A stretch of DNA of 64,000 bases from Azolla caroliniana (lineage: Eukaryota > Polypodiophyta), in contig JBHGNT010000005.1 in NCBI GenBank assembly GCA_043228905.1, forward strand, positions 14,756,001 to 14,820,000, read 5' to 3'. A model generated the notes under the pieces. It had not been told where the DNA came from and made no database searches. It was given only the letters and a program-made list of their open reading frames with translations. How positions within the stretch are numbered: the stretch's first letter is position 1; the number at the start of each line of letters is the position of its first letter. Below, piece by piece: positions 42,958 to 52,324 of this stretch. The position numbers and the translations under genes were made by a program.

Positions 42958-43790
42958 TGTCGTGCCTTTCGGCTCCGGATCGTTGCGTGAGTCGGGTGGG
43001 AACCACAGAGGTCTTGGACTAGGAGAAAGAAGTTCGTGAGATAGAGATTAATTATGAGTAAATAGCAAAGAGAAAGATAAGAAACTCGTGAATCACACGA
43101 GCATACTATATTAATTGGTACTTAGGGTGTTAAGAGAGAAGTAGACGTATAAATCGTGAATCCCACGAATAATTTTTGTATTGATTAATCCTTAATCCAA
43201 ATAATCAACAACCCTTTACATATTTCTCTCCTCCTTATATAAGGAAAGAAGAGCTAAGCATGGCTTCATGCTTTTTTTTTTACAAAAAGTGTTCATGTCC
43301 ACTAAATGTGTATGTGATGCTTTTTTATTTCCTAAGTATAGGGCTCATGCACGCTAGATGTGCATGAGTTATTTTTAGTGTCTCGCGTTTTTCTTTTTCA
43401 TATATTAAAAGAAATACACGATTTACCTTTTAATAAAGGTATGCATAAATAAAAGGTCTTATACGTATTAAATCTATATTTAAAACACTTAAGATAAGTT
43501 AATGTAATGGTAAGGTTGGGGTTTGTCAACGTGGAGGTGCAGAGTTCGAATCACGCCCTGCGCAGTAGTGAGTATTTCCTTTCTTTTTACATTTATGTCT
43601 CTTTATCCGGCTCTTCCTTGCCGGTATGCCATTTTCTTCCTTTCCGGTATGCTGTTTTCCTCCTTTCCGGTATGCCGTTTTTCCTCCTTGCCGGTATGCC
43701 GTTTTCTTCCGGTTCTCACCGAGCACTCCATTCTCTATCCGGAGGGACAAAAATATAATTTCCACATAGTGTGCAACCTACACTACGACA
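42958..43790 (-). repeat. Gypsy 4 5-prime LTR
   Basis: 833 bp, nearly identical to 36455-37290. Differences seen: GAAGAT/GAT (3-base indel near 43356), and single-base changes near 43630, 43652 and 43743. Confidence 0.95.
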
Positions 43791-45636
43791 CCGCAGATAA
43801 CCTACGAATTGGATGGAAAAGTATTCTTTTCTTGCATCTGATTGCAGGCACTTGATCTTCCTCTCTGTTTCCCGTTCAACTAAGCTTTGAAGGTTTCGGA
43901 AACATTCGAAGACTTCACTTTTCTTCTCGATGAGGTAGATACACGTGTGTCGGCTATAGTCGTCGATGAAGGAGACCAAATACCGACTCCCGCCAAGACT
44001 AACGTTTTGTGTTGGTCCCCATACATCCGAATGGATTAAGTCGAGCTTGTTACAGCTCCGGTTTTGTTCGGTGGGGAATGGAAGCTGGTGTTGCTTCCCA
44101 AGTTGACAGGCTTCACAATTTTGGGCCTTTCGGCCACTGAATTTCGGCAATCTGAACACAACATGTTTCGATTGCAGGTCCTGAAGCCTCCGGTAGTTGA
44201 CATGGCTGATCCGCTTATGCCAGAGATCGATGTCCAATTCAATCTTATGTCCTTTGGCAAACATGGCGGTGTCAACGTCATTAGTGTTAAGGATGAACAT
44301 CCTCCCTTCTCTGCACCCTTGCGCAATTTTCCGGCCTTCTTCTTCAATGAAGCACCCGAGGTGCGTAATCCGCACTTGCATTCCCTGGTCGACAATTTGT
44401 CTGACCGATACCAGGTTCTTTTTGATAGTCGGAACTTGTAATACGTTCATCAGCTTTCCCTTTTGTCCGACATGTCTTAATGGGACTTCTCCAACATGCA
44501 CAATCGGGTGAGGGGTGTCATCTCCGGTTTCTCTAAAAACGAGAACCACTCTTCATGTCTCGTCATATGGTTAGATGCTCTAGGATCAATGTACCACACT
44601 TCCTCTGATCCGGAAGTGGTCTTCTTCATTGAGTTCGCCTTGTGCTTCATCATGAAGGCTGGCCCTTTTCCGGTCTTCCTGGTTACAAATCCTTCCGATC
44701 CTTTTGCATAGTGCGAGCTTTGTTAGTTTCCCTGTCCGGTATTGCCAGATCCGGATTTATCCGAATCGACGCGCTTCTTACAGCACTCGCTTTCTCGGTG
44801 GCCTTTCTTGCTACAATATTAGCATTCTGTGTCGGCCTTTGATTGCGGGTTTCCGGCTCCGACTTGACTCCCCTTGCTTGTGAAGGGTCCGGAACTGCTG
44901 TCGGCATCGTCTTTGTTCCTTCGGTTTTGCTCTTGTTGGCACCGTCTCTATGCCTTCGGTTTTACTCTTGGCGGACGCCTCCATTGCGTGCCGACCCACG
45001 CCCACGGGGTCGATCCGCCTCTATGTACAACATCCGATTGTCCTATTGAGTGGTCCTCGACCCACTCACGTTGTTTTCTTCGACCATCAACATGGATTGT
45101 AAGTCGAAAAAGGATGATGGCTTCTCCCGCGTGTAGATCGCCATCCGGATTGACCCGTACCGTTGTGCTAGACCACTAAGGCAGATTTGAACCATCTCGT
45201 CTTCATCCACCGTCACGTTGATGGACCTGAGCGTGTCGCAAATCTCCTTTATCTTGGTGGTGTAGTCAGTCATAGACATATCCCTCTGTCGGATATTGTT
45301 GAGCTCTTGTCAGAGTTGCAACTTCCGTGCCGTAGTACTAGCGGCGAAAATCTTCCGGAGATTTTCCCAGGCCTCCTTTAGCGTTTTTGCATATTTGATG
45401 TAGTTGAGCATCTGATTGTGCACACCAGACGCGAGGTAGTACAATACTCGGCTCATTCCTTGCTCCCATGCCGTGAAGTCTTTGTGTGCCGGCTCCGGTG
45501 CTACCTCGTTGGTTCCTTCCACGTAGCTCCAATAACCATGCCCCAACAAGTACTGGTGAATTTTATATGACCAGGACGCATAGTTGCTCTGGTCGAGCTT
45601 CTCTGTTGGAAGTGAACTCGCCATATCTTTGTCCAT
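43791..45636 (-). pseudogene. Copia C gag, protease and integrase (5-prime half)
   Basis: ATG 45636 (MDKDMASSLPTEKLDQSNYA, GHGYWSYVEGTNEVAPEPAH). Then EYTTKIKEICDTLRSINVTV in another frame, a zinc knuckle near 44795-44835 broken by a stop, protease region decayed, LWHKRISHVNYRRLQDLQSK, CEACQLGKQHQLPFP, LDLIHSDVWGPTQNVSLGGS, FIDDYSRHTCIYLIEKKSEV and LQSDARKEYFSIQFVGYLR, where gypsy 4 inserted. Several frameshifts and stops. Confidence 0.9.
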
Positions 45637-45717
45637 ACCTTTCTCTATCTGTTATTACCGGTTATTAGGGGTTGTCTTCGAAAGCGTCTATCGACTGCAG
45701 AGGTTCTCAACCCTCGT

Positions 45718-45729
45718 GCTCTGATACCA
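45718..45729 (-). other. Primer-binding site, copia C
   Basis: Minus strand TGGTATCAGAGC directly adjoining the LTR. Confidence 0.92.
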
Positions 45730-46206
45730 TGTCAAAGTAAACGTGCGGAAGCATTCGACAAACCGGCTCAACCGGATAGCAACAGAAGATGAGATGAAAA
45801 CTTAACACACATAGAGAGTACGTGTACGTAGGAGAGACAGAGAGAGATAGAGAGAGATAGAGAGACAGAACATAAACTCTATTAAAAAAATACTCTAAAA
45901 CTCTGTGTCCATAGAATGTGCTCAGAGAGCACTTTTATACTTGTCCATAAAGGACTGACAGAAGTACTGACAGGTACGTCAATGCTCATACAAGTGACTG
46001 TCATTGACTCCCTAAAAATATGCCTACGTACTAGGTTGGAACCGTAGGCCTCTAACGGCCTACTAGTTTTAATCCCATCTGGCTCTCTGATCCGGCTCCT
46101 GGTTCCAGATATCATCCGGTCACCGATCGAATTCTCCATTCCGGATACCAATCCGGCACTGGCTTATTCAGCCGATCCGGATCCGATTGAGCTTGCTCGC
46201 TCAACA
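45730..46206 (-). repeat. Copia C 5-prime LTR
   Basis: Minus strand TGTTGAGCGAGC...TACTTTGACA, 477 bp, rich in CCGGATC in U3, TATAAAAGTGCTC promoter core near 45935, CT/GA microsatellite near 45835-45865. Flank GTGTC at 46207-46211. Confidence 0.92.
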
Positions 46207-48739
46207 GTGTCGAGTGGAGAAGAGGATATATTGATAGTAGTTGGTACTTTTGGTGTGAAAGCCATATGTGGGTGAGTTAAAGTTAGTTGAGAATTATTAG
46301 TTACACTTTGGCTTGTGTTAATAGGAATGAATTGAATAGGTGTGAATGGGTTAGAAGGTGTTAAAGAATGACGTTGCTCAACTGAATTGAAGAAGCGGGA
46401 AGAGTTGGCACGCTCCAAGCCCGCGCCTTCAGCTATAAAAGGACCACTTGCTCCACCTCTTCGAGTCCTTGCTCCTTCTCTACGATGGTGTTTCCTTCTG
46501 CTCCAGGGCTTTGTCACCATTGCCATCTTGCTACAAATCAAGTTGTTGACATTGGTGGCCGCACCTCTCCTGCTGTTGATCACGAGGTTGTTGATCGTGT
46601 TGCTGAGCACAAGGTCTCTTATCATCTTGTTGATCACGAGGTTGTTGATCATACTGCTGATCACGAGATTGATGATCGTCCTGCTAATAATGAGGTTGTT
46701 GATTCTACTTCTGATGGTCGTGTTGGTGGTGGCAACTGCTTCTTGCCAGAATCAAAGAGGCAATCCGGCAACTTTGAATCATACTTTGACATGCATCTAG
46801 GAGGGTTTGATTCTTGTGCTCAGTTATACCACTCTAATGTGGGTTGTATGGTACAATATGCTCATGCCTTATTCCATTTTCTTCACAAAACCTCTTCCAT
46901 TCATCACTAACATACTCCCCTCCATTGTCAGTACGAACAGTTGAGATCTTAAGTTGACATTGATTTTCTACATATGCTTTGTAACTTGTAAATGTAGTGT
47001 ATGCTCCTGATTTCTTCTTAAGAAAGTATAATACAGTGAATCTTGTAAAGTCATCTATAAATGAAATAAAATACTTGTTACCATCTATTGATAGAGATTG
47101 CATCGGTCCACATAAGTCTAAATGAATTAGTTGTAGTGGTCTTTCCGTCCTTTTTTGTTTGCTTATTGTAAACTTTTGTCGACATTGCTTGCCGTAGATG
47201 CATCCCTCACATATTGATATATACAGCTAAATGACTTTGTTGGAACTCCTTCGAATAATTTATGAACTTGACCAGTCTTCATCACCTTCGAGTTGAGATG
47301 CCTGAGTCGATGATGCCAAAGCATTGTAGGATCAATGTGTGCAGCGCCTGACGCAAACATGGCTTGTATAGGAGTTTTGTCCATCATTGGTAAAGGTTAG
47401 AGTCTTCCAGATTTGGGGCAAGTCACTCTTAACATCTCACCAGTAGGTAACTCATGAGAAATAACCGCAAAATTATTATTGAAATCATCCATTTTTTGTT
47501 GCTTCACTTACGGATATTAAGTTTCTCATTACACTTGGAACATAGTAAACATTTGGAATGCTTATTGTCTTTGATTTGTTTCGAGACGAGTGTACTCCCC
47601 CTTTGCCAATCGCGACTTTTGTGCCATGGTCGCCGAATGTAACTTGGAGTGCTTGTGGAAGGGGGCAGTAGTTATGTAGAAGATTTCTGTTACATTTTAA
47701 GTGATGCGTCGCCCCAGTGTCGAAGAACCAAAGGTTGCATTGTCTTTCTTTTGATTCACTTGACTTTCATTTGCATCACTTGTGAAAGCTTGTATAAAAT
47801 TATTGTCTTCATCTTCTTCACAATAGTTCACATTATCATTTTGAATTGATGCACTATGAATTTGAGGATAAGACTTCTTTACTTTCCGTTTAAGATCAAA
47901 TTGCTTCTTTCTACAATCTTTTTTAATATGACCCTGTTTATTATAATACCTACATGTGATTGTAGATATCGTCAAGCCTCCCATTCCATTTGATTTGTTC
48001 TTCTGTTGAAACTTTTGGTTGTTTGGACCGTTGAAATTTTTGCTTTGCAAAGTTGCCTTGATTATTTCTCATTGAGGCTGCAATGGCCATGTGTCTAGCC
48101 TCGTGTTGTGAACTTGTTCTTTTTCTTCGTAGTTCATCCTGCTTTAACTTTTCTAATAAATTTTGTAAATTTAAATTTTTGCCTTCACTATGAATACTTA
48201 CAAAAGTCATCCATGATTCTGGTAGCGCTCCCATTAAAATCTCACATTTGGACATTTCATCGATATTATTGCCTGAAGAGATGGCTACATCTAATTGCTT
48301 TTGCCACTTCATTATAAATGTGTCGATTTTTTCGCCTTCTTTCATTTGTAAATTCATTAATGATCTGAATGAAAAAAAATTAGTTGTCCCATCAGATGGT
48401 TGATGAATCTTTTGCAAATACTCCATCAATGTGTAAGTTTCGAACATAATCGACTTGCTCGTCACTTAAGTGCATTATTATCTCTATTCTAGCATCAAGG
48501 TCTTTGCTTTTCCACATGCTCTTCTCAGGTTCTTGTTTAGGCATTTTCATGGAACCGTATATTATATCTTTTAAATTATTACGCTCCATTATCAACTTCA
48601 TCTGTGTCTTCCACATCCTGTAATTGTGAGTAGTTAGTTTCTCAACTACATATTTTCTTACCATACTTGATGGATTCGCAGGATGGTGATTGTTTGATGT
48701 GGATGTGGACAGGTTTTCTGATTCTTCTTCAAACTCCAT
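46207..48739 (-). pseudogene. Copia D gag, protease, integrase (5-prime half)
   Basis: ATG 48739 (MEFEEESENLSTSTSNNHHP), VEKLTTHNYRMWKTQMKLIM, FETYTLMEYLQKIHQPSDGT, EKIDTFIMKWQKQLDVAISS, a knuckle CRYYNKQGHIKKDC with the second Cys mutated to Tyr, protease FDTGATHHLK (about 47715-47745), integrase MLWHHRLRHLNSKVMKTGQV, FISFIDDFTRFTVLYFLKKK, VRTDNGGEYVSDEWKRFCEE and ITEHKNQTLLDACQSMIQS. Most of the integrase C-terminus seems absent. A Gln/Asp/His-rich stretch with repeated DQQ (46555-46700) and a Pro/Ser/Thr-rich linker (46215-46400) follow. Multiple frameshifts. Confidence 0.88.
46555..46700 (-). repeat. DQQ-coding tandem repeat in the copia D linker
   Basis: Plus strand GTTGATCACGAGGTTGTTG-like units recur five to six times at about 24-27-base spacing. 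On the minus strand they encode (P)RDQQ(Y/H)DQQ. Confidence 0.7.
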
Positions 48740-48807
48740 CTTGCTTAGATCGTCCGGATCAATCCAAGAACAAAATGTTTTGTGTTTTGATTGATGTCTC
48801 TAATTTT

Positions 48808-48819
48808 GCTCTGATACCA
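48808..48819 (-). other. Primer-binding site, copia D
   Basis: Minus strand TGGTATCAGAGC immediately after the LTR. Confidence 0.92.
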
Positions 48820-49041
48820 TGTAAGAAATCAAGTAATAACACAAGAGATAAGAAGAAGATTACAGGGAGAGAGAGATCAAGAAACTAACAGTTGTATTTC
48901 TCACATCACATGAATAGTGGTTACAATGTGTATATGTGAAAGAGAGGGTAGTTACAAAACGTCTTTATAAAAGAGGGGTATTTTAGGAATTATTATTTAT
49001 TACTTTATTTATCATAATATGTTTTATTTTATATTCTAACA
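48820..49041 (-). repeat. Copia D 5-prime LTR
   Basis: 222 bp, TGTTAGAATATAAAATAAAA...TTTCTTACA on the minus strand, about 25 bases shorter than the 3-prime LTR, mainly in the A/T-rich U3. Flank ATTGG at 49042-49046. Confidence 0.92.
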
Positions 49042-49450
49042 ATTGGTAGGTGTTATTGGACTGTTAGTAATCATTTCTAACTTTGATAAATGAGTTTGCA
49101 ACTTGGCCATTGCTAAGGTTTTTTGTTGTATTTTTTTGAGCTTGTTAAAGAATTCTATTTGGAGCAAAATAGGTTGTGTAAAGTTCCTTGATCTTGGGTT
49201 GTTGGGCACACTCAATTCTAAATACATTTCTAAAGAAATTGGCATATGCAAATAATTTAGGTTCTTGATTACATGTTTGAGTGGCAAACCACATATACAT
49301 TGAAAATACCTTGATCATATGACATTCCAGATTTCCCAAGTCACTTAGTTGTTTTTGGAGTCTTCCATATATATTCATACCAGCTAGTCCCAACTTCAAG
49401 TTTTGGTTTTGTCCCAAATTTGGGATGTAAGCTTCTAAGTTTAGAAACAT
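49042..49450 (-). other. Unknown ORF region next to copia D
   Basis: A minus-strand frame from 49450 (MFLNLEAYIPNLGQNQNLKL...), about 100 residues, then a second piece with NKLKKIQQKTLAMAKLQTHL. I do not recognise it. 49070-49175 is similar to 30038-30137, so a local duplication existed before copia D inserted next to it. Confidence 0.35.
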
Positions 49451-50996
49451 AATGTATGAGAATTTTGTGTCATGCTTCCATTTCGTGTGTTTTTGTGTGA
49501 TCTATTACAGAGGGACATAACACTTGATATTAAAGCAAGAACACGAATTGGAGTGGAGAAAATATTGAAGAAGGAGAAAGCTTATGAGGAAAGAGAAAGT
49601 GACGAGAGGTGGATTGGAATCTGAATTAGAGGCGATCGAGGAGCCGCAGAAGGGAGGGAACCCTATGGAGATTCTGATAGCGGAAGTGGCCGAAATCTTG
49701 AGAGAGCAAAGAAGGGAGTGACACTCACAAAAAAGGAGGAGCCAGAGGGAGAGGGTCGAGCAGGAGGAAAACGTTAATGGGAGCTACAAGCCTATACCTC
49801 CAAGGGAGTAAGTAGGGACAAGGTAGTACCAAGCACTAAATAGGGGGATCCAGGACATGGAAGGCTATCTAGAGCAATGTCGAGTGAAGCCGGGATCATG
49901 GGTGCAACCGTGCATGTAGTGAGTCAATAACTCGAGGGCGACACCTATGACTAGTATCTTTTGGTGGAGGGGAGTTCCTTGAGAAGTTGGGAAAGTTTGC
50001 AACTAAGAGAGCTGGAATATTTCATCCCAAGGAATGAGCTAATGAGATTTAGGAATGGCGGGAAGCTTTGACTGAAGAGTTTGGGAAACTAAAGAGTTAC
50101 ATTTCTAAGTGTGAAAATTAATATTGCAAATTACTAAGATGAGTGATTTTGATAAGTTGCATGGGTTGGGCCCTTCAGTGAGGAAGAAGGCAAAGAAGAT
50201 GGAAATAGCAATGTTGGAGGAATTGGTCCAAATAGCAAAACGTGTAGGTGATTGGGAGGCTGCCTAACATAGACAAGAGTCCTTGGAGAAAGGAGGGAAC
50301 TACAAGACCTTGCCATTGAGGAAGGAATGAGGAGCCATTCAAGGTTAGGGAACGAGTCCTACCATCGATGGGGTGGGAAGCAACATGCAACGAACACCGA
50401 AATTCCATCAAGGTTTGCTTCAAGTGTGGTAAATCACATTTAGCTTGAGAGTGCCCCAAGCGAGAAGAGGATTTCTCTCGAGTGGTGTGAGCTCAAGTGG
50501 AGCTCGATTAGGGAGAAGACAAAGAGAAGTGGGACATCCAAGTCCAAGCCAAGGCCTCTTCGATGAAGGTGTGTGCAATCAAGGTCGAAGAACCAAGTCT
50601 TGAAAGAGAGGAGGAACCACAAAAGGCCTTAGAACAAGAGCTTAAGGTTGAGGTGGTTGAGCAATAGACTAAGGTGGAGGGACTCCCTCAAAGCACCCAC
50701 CGCAAAGCTGAGGACCGAGAGTCGTTCAAAGAAGGTGTGCCCAACCAAGATGGGCGAGCAAAGCACAAAGATGGAGGAAAGGCCTTGAAGGGCCTTAGCG
50801 TGTGGCATCTAGACAAATGTCTGCCCAATCAAGGTGGTCGAGCAAGATTCAAGTAAGAAGAACAACCTCGAAGGGAGGGAAAGCAGAGGAGGATTGAGAA
50901 TGGACCAAGAAACCCAAGGCGGAGGGACAAAACACCTAAATTCTTGGGGCAGTTTTGTGAGCTTGATGGGACACAAGCTCTAGAGGACCTGGGTGA
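49451..50996 (+). pseudogene. Decayed gag-like sequence
   Basis: Charged, Glu/Lys-rich fragments in several frames (EELVQIAKRVGDWEAA, EEEPQKALEQELKVEVVEQ, repeated GRAKHKDGG / GGRARFK phrases), and a defective zinc knuckle CFKCGKSHLA-stop-EC (about 50415-50455). It resembles an old gypsy gag, but I cannot tie it to a family. Confidence 0.4.
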
Positions 50997-51466
50997 ATGT
51001 AGTGTCCCTATTCCATCCCAATTCGGCCATAGTCCCAAAACTAATTGGAACTCACCAAGAAGGACCTAGTCCCAATCCTAAAGGGGGCGCCACAGTGGTC
51101 TTATCTCAACCCTATCCCAACGGGTAGCCCAAATGGACTACCCAACAACTAGTCTCAACAACCACTAGTGCCCTTATATAAGCAGTCCGTGGGCTGTCTC
51201 CGTCGCCGTCCGCCAGCGGCCGGCCCTGTCATCATCGTCTGTCCGCTCCGTCGGACGTCAGACGACGACCGTCTCTCAGCCGTCATTCAGCTGTCGCCCG
51301 TCGGTTCAACCCCAGCCGCTTCTCTCAGTTCGGTTCGGTTCGGTTCGGCTGTGTCTTTCCCACTACCTTTCGGAGTTCGGCCGGTTTGGCCATTCCTATT
51401 TGACGGCCGTCTTAGTCCGGCTACCGGACTGTCTTTCCGCCTCTGCTCGTCTTCTACTACTGCTCC
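50997..51466 (+). promoter_or_regulatory. TATA-containing promoter or LTR-like piece
   Basis: CTTATATAAGCAG at 51173-51185 followed by GC/CT-rich leader-like sequence with TCGGT repeats near 51335-51350. Starts with TGTAGTGTCCC, as an LTR might, but no partner or duplication was found. Copia 5 interrupts it at 51467. Confidence 0.35.
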
Positions 51467-52280
51467 TGTTAATTATCCGGTCACTATTTTGTTTTGTTTT
51501 TTTTTTAATAACATTTATTATTATTATTATTAGATAGTAATATGAAACAAAACAAAAGTTTTGTTTCTTTAGTAATTATTACCCTTACTTTATTCTTTAA
51601 AAGGGTAAATGTAAGTTACGTTTTTTAGTGAGTAAAGAAAGAAAATAATAATAGTAATAATAATAATAAAGAGTAAAACAAAACAAAACGACCGTTTTTG
51701 TTTTGAGAGAGACAAAGAGAAGGTGGAAAGGAGATATATATATATATGGGAAGAGATGAGAACAAAGTATGAGAGCGTGAAGGAGAGTGAAGCATTGTGA
51801 AGCATAGAGAAGCTTGGTGAAGCTTGGTGAAGCTTGGTGAAGCTTGGTGCTCGACTCATCTACTCTTAATCTTCTTTCCATCTCCGCTACTCAACGTGAG
51901 ATCTACACGGCTACTACTTCGACTTGTGGACATTCTTATCCGGGTTTTCTTCTCTCTTCTTTTCTACTATATGCTTGAGAGATAGTCTTATCCCTTTGGA
52001 TTATTGTACCATTTTTGTCGGTAGTATTATGCTACATATCTCTACATATTTCTAGTATATCTAGAAGTAGAACTTGTACTTTGTGTTGTATCTCTTTCTT
52101 GATAGTGGATTGGTTTTGGACTTTTGTCCCGTGGTTGTTTCCCTCATTGAGGGTTTTTCCACGTTAAATCTTGTGTAATGTTTTTTGTGTCATTGTGTGT
52201 GTGTTGTTGTGTTCCTTTTACATTATAATCGAGCATAAAACGTGACGCGTGTTACACTCTTACGTGTCTATACCTCTTCA
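51467..52280 (+). repeat. Copia 5 5-prime LTR
   Basis: TGTTAATTATCCGG...CCTCTTCA. Includes an (AT)n tract near 51737 and a (GAAGCTTGGT)n 10-bp tandem repeat near 51795-51850. Confidence 0.95.
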
Positions 52281-52282
52281 AG

Positions 52283-52294
52283 TGGTATCAGAGC
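52283..52294 (+). other. Primer-binding site, copia 5
   Basis: TGGTATCAGAGC two bases after the LTR. Confidence 0.93.
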
Positions 52295-52324
52295 GGAGGT
52301 TGTGTTTTTTTTGCTTGATTATAA

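Larger units (their letters stand above)
36455..43790 (-). mobile_element. Gypsy 4: intact-looking Ty3/gypsy element
   Basis: LTRs 42958-43790 (5-prime) and 36455-37290 (3-prime) differ by only three substitutions and a 3-base indel in about 835 bases. Direct flanks CCGC at 36451-36454 and 43791-43794 give a 4-bp target duplication; excising the element restores the copia C integrase frame (GYLR...KGIWREF). Two long uninterrupted ORFs (gag-pro, pol), a polypurine tract (GGAGGGGGCGAG, near 37291-37302, minus) and a primer-binding site are present. A good candidate for an autonomous, recently active element. Confidence 0.95.
32751..46206 (-). mobile_element. Copia C, full insertion with nested gypsy 4 and an N solo LTR
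   Basis: Inserted in copia D; GTGTC flanks at 32746-32750 and 46207-46211. 5-prime LTR 45730-46206, primer-binding site, gag-pol 5-prime half 45636-43791, 3-prime half 36454-34064, LTR-like end at 32751-33024. Gypsy 4 (36455-43790) splits integrase and a solo N LTR (34518-34858) splits RNase H. Confidence 0.9.
30138..49041 (-). mobile_element. Copia D: Ty1/copia element split by a 13.5-kb nested insertion
   Basis: 5-prime LTR 48820-49041, primer-binding site 48808-48819, coding 5-prime half 48739-46207, coding 3-prime half 32750-30406, 3-prime LTR 30138-30384. ATTGG flanks both ends (30133-30137 and 49042-49046). Copia C and a copia-A-like solo LTR interrupt it. Without them the element is about 4.9 kb, normal for copia. 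Confidence 0.93.

Noticed and set aside
51168-51533. 121-residue frame beginning at the TATA box
   Set aside because: Starts within a promoter-like region and runs into the copia 5 LTR. Composition is Pro/Ser/Leu-rich without a domain.
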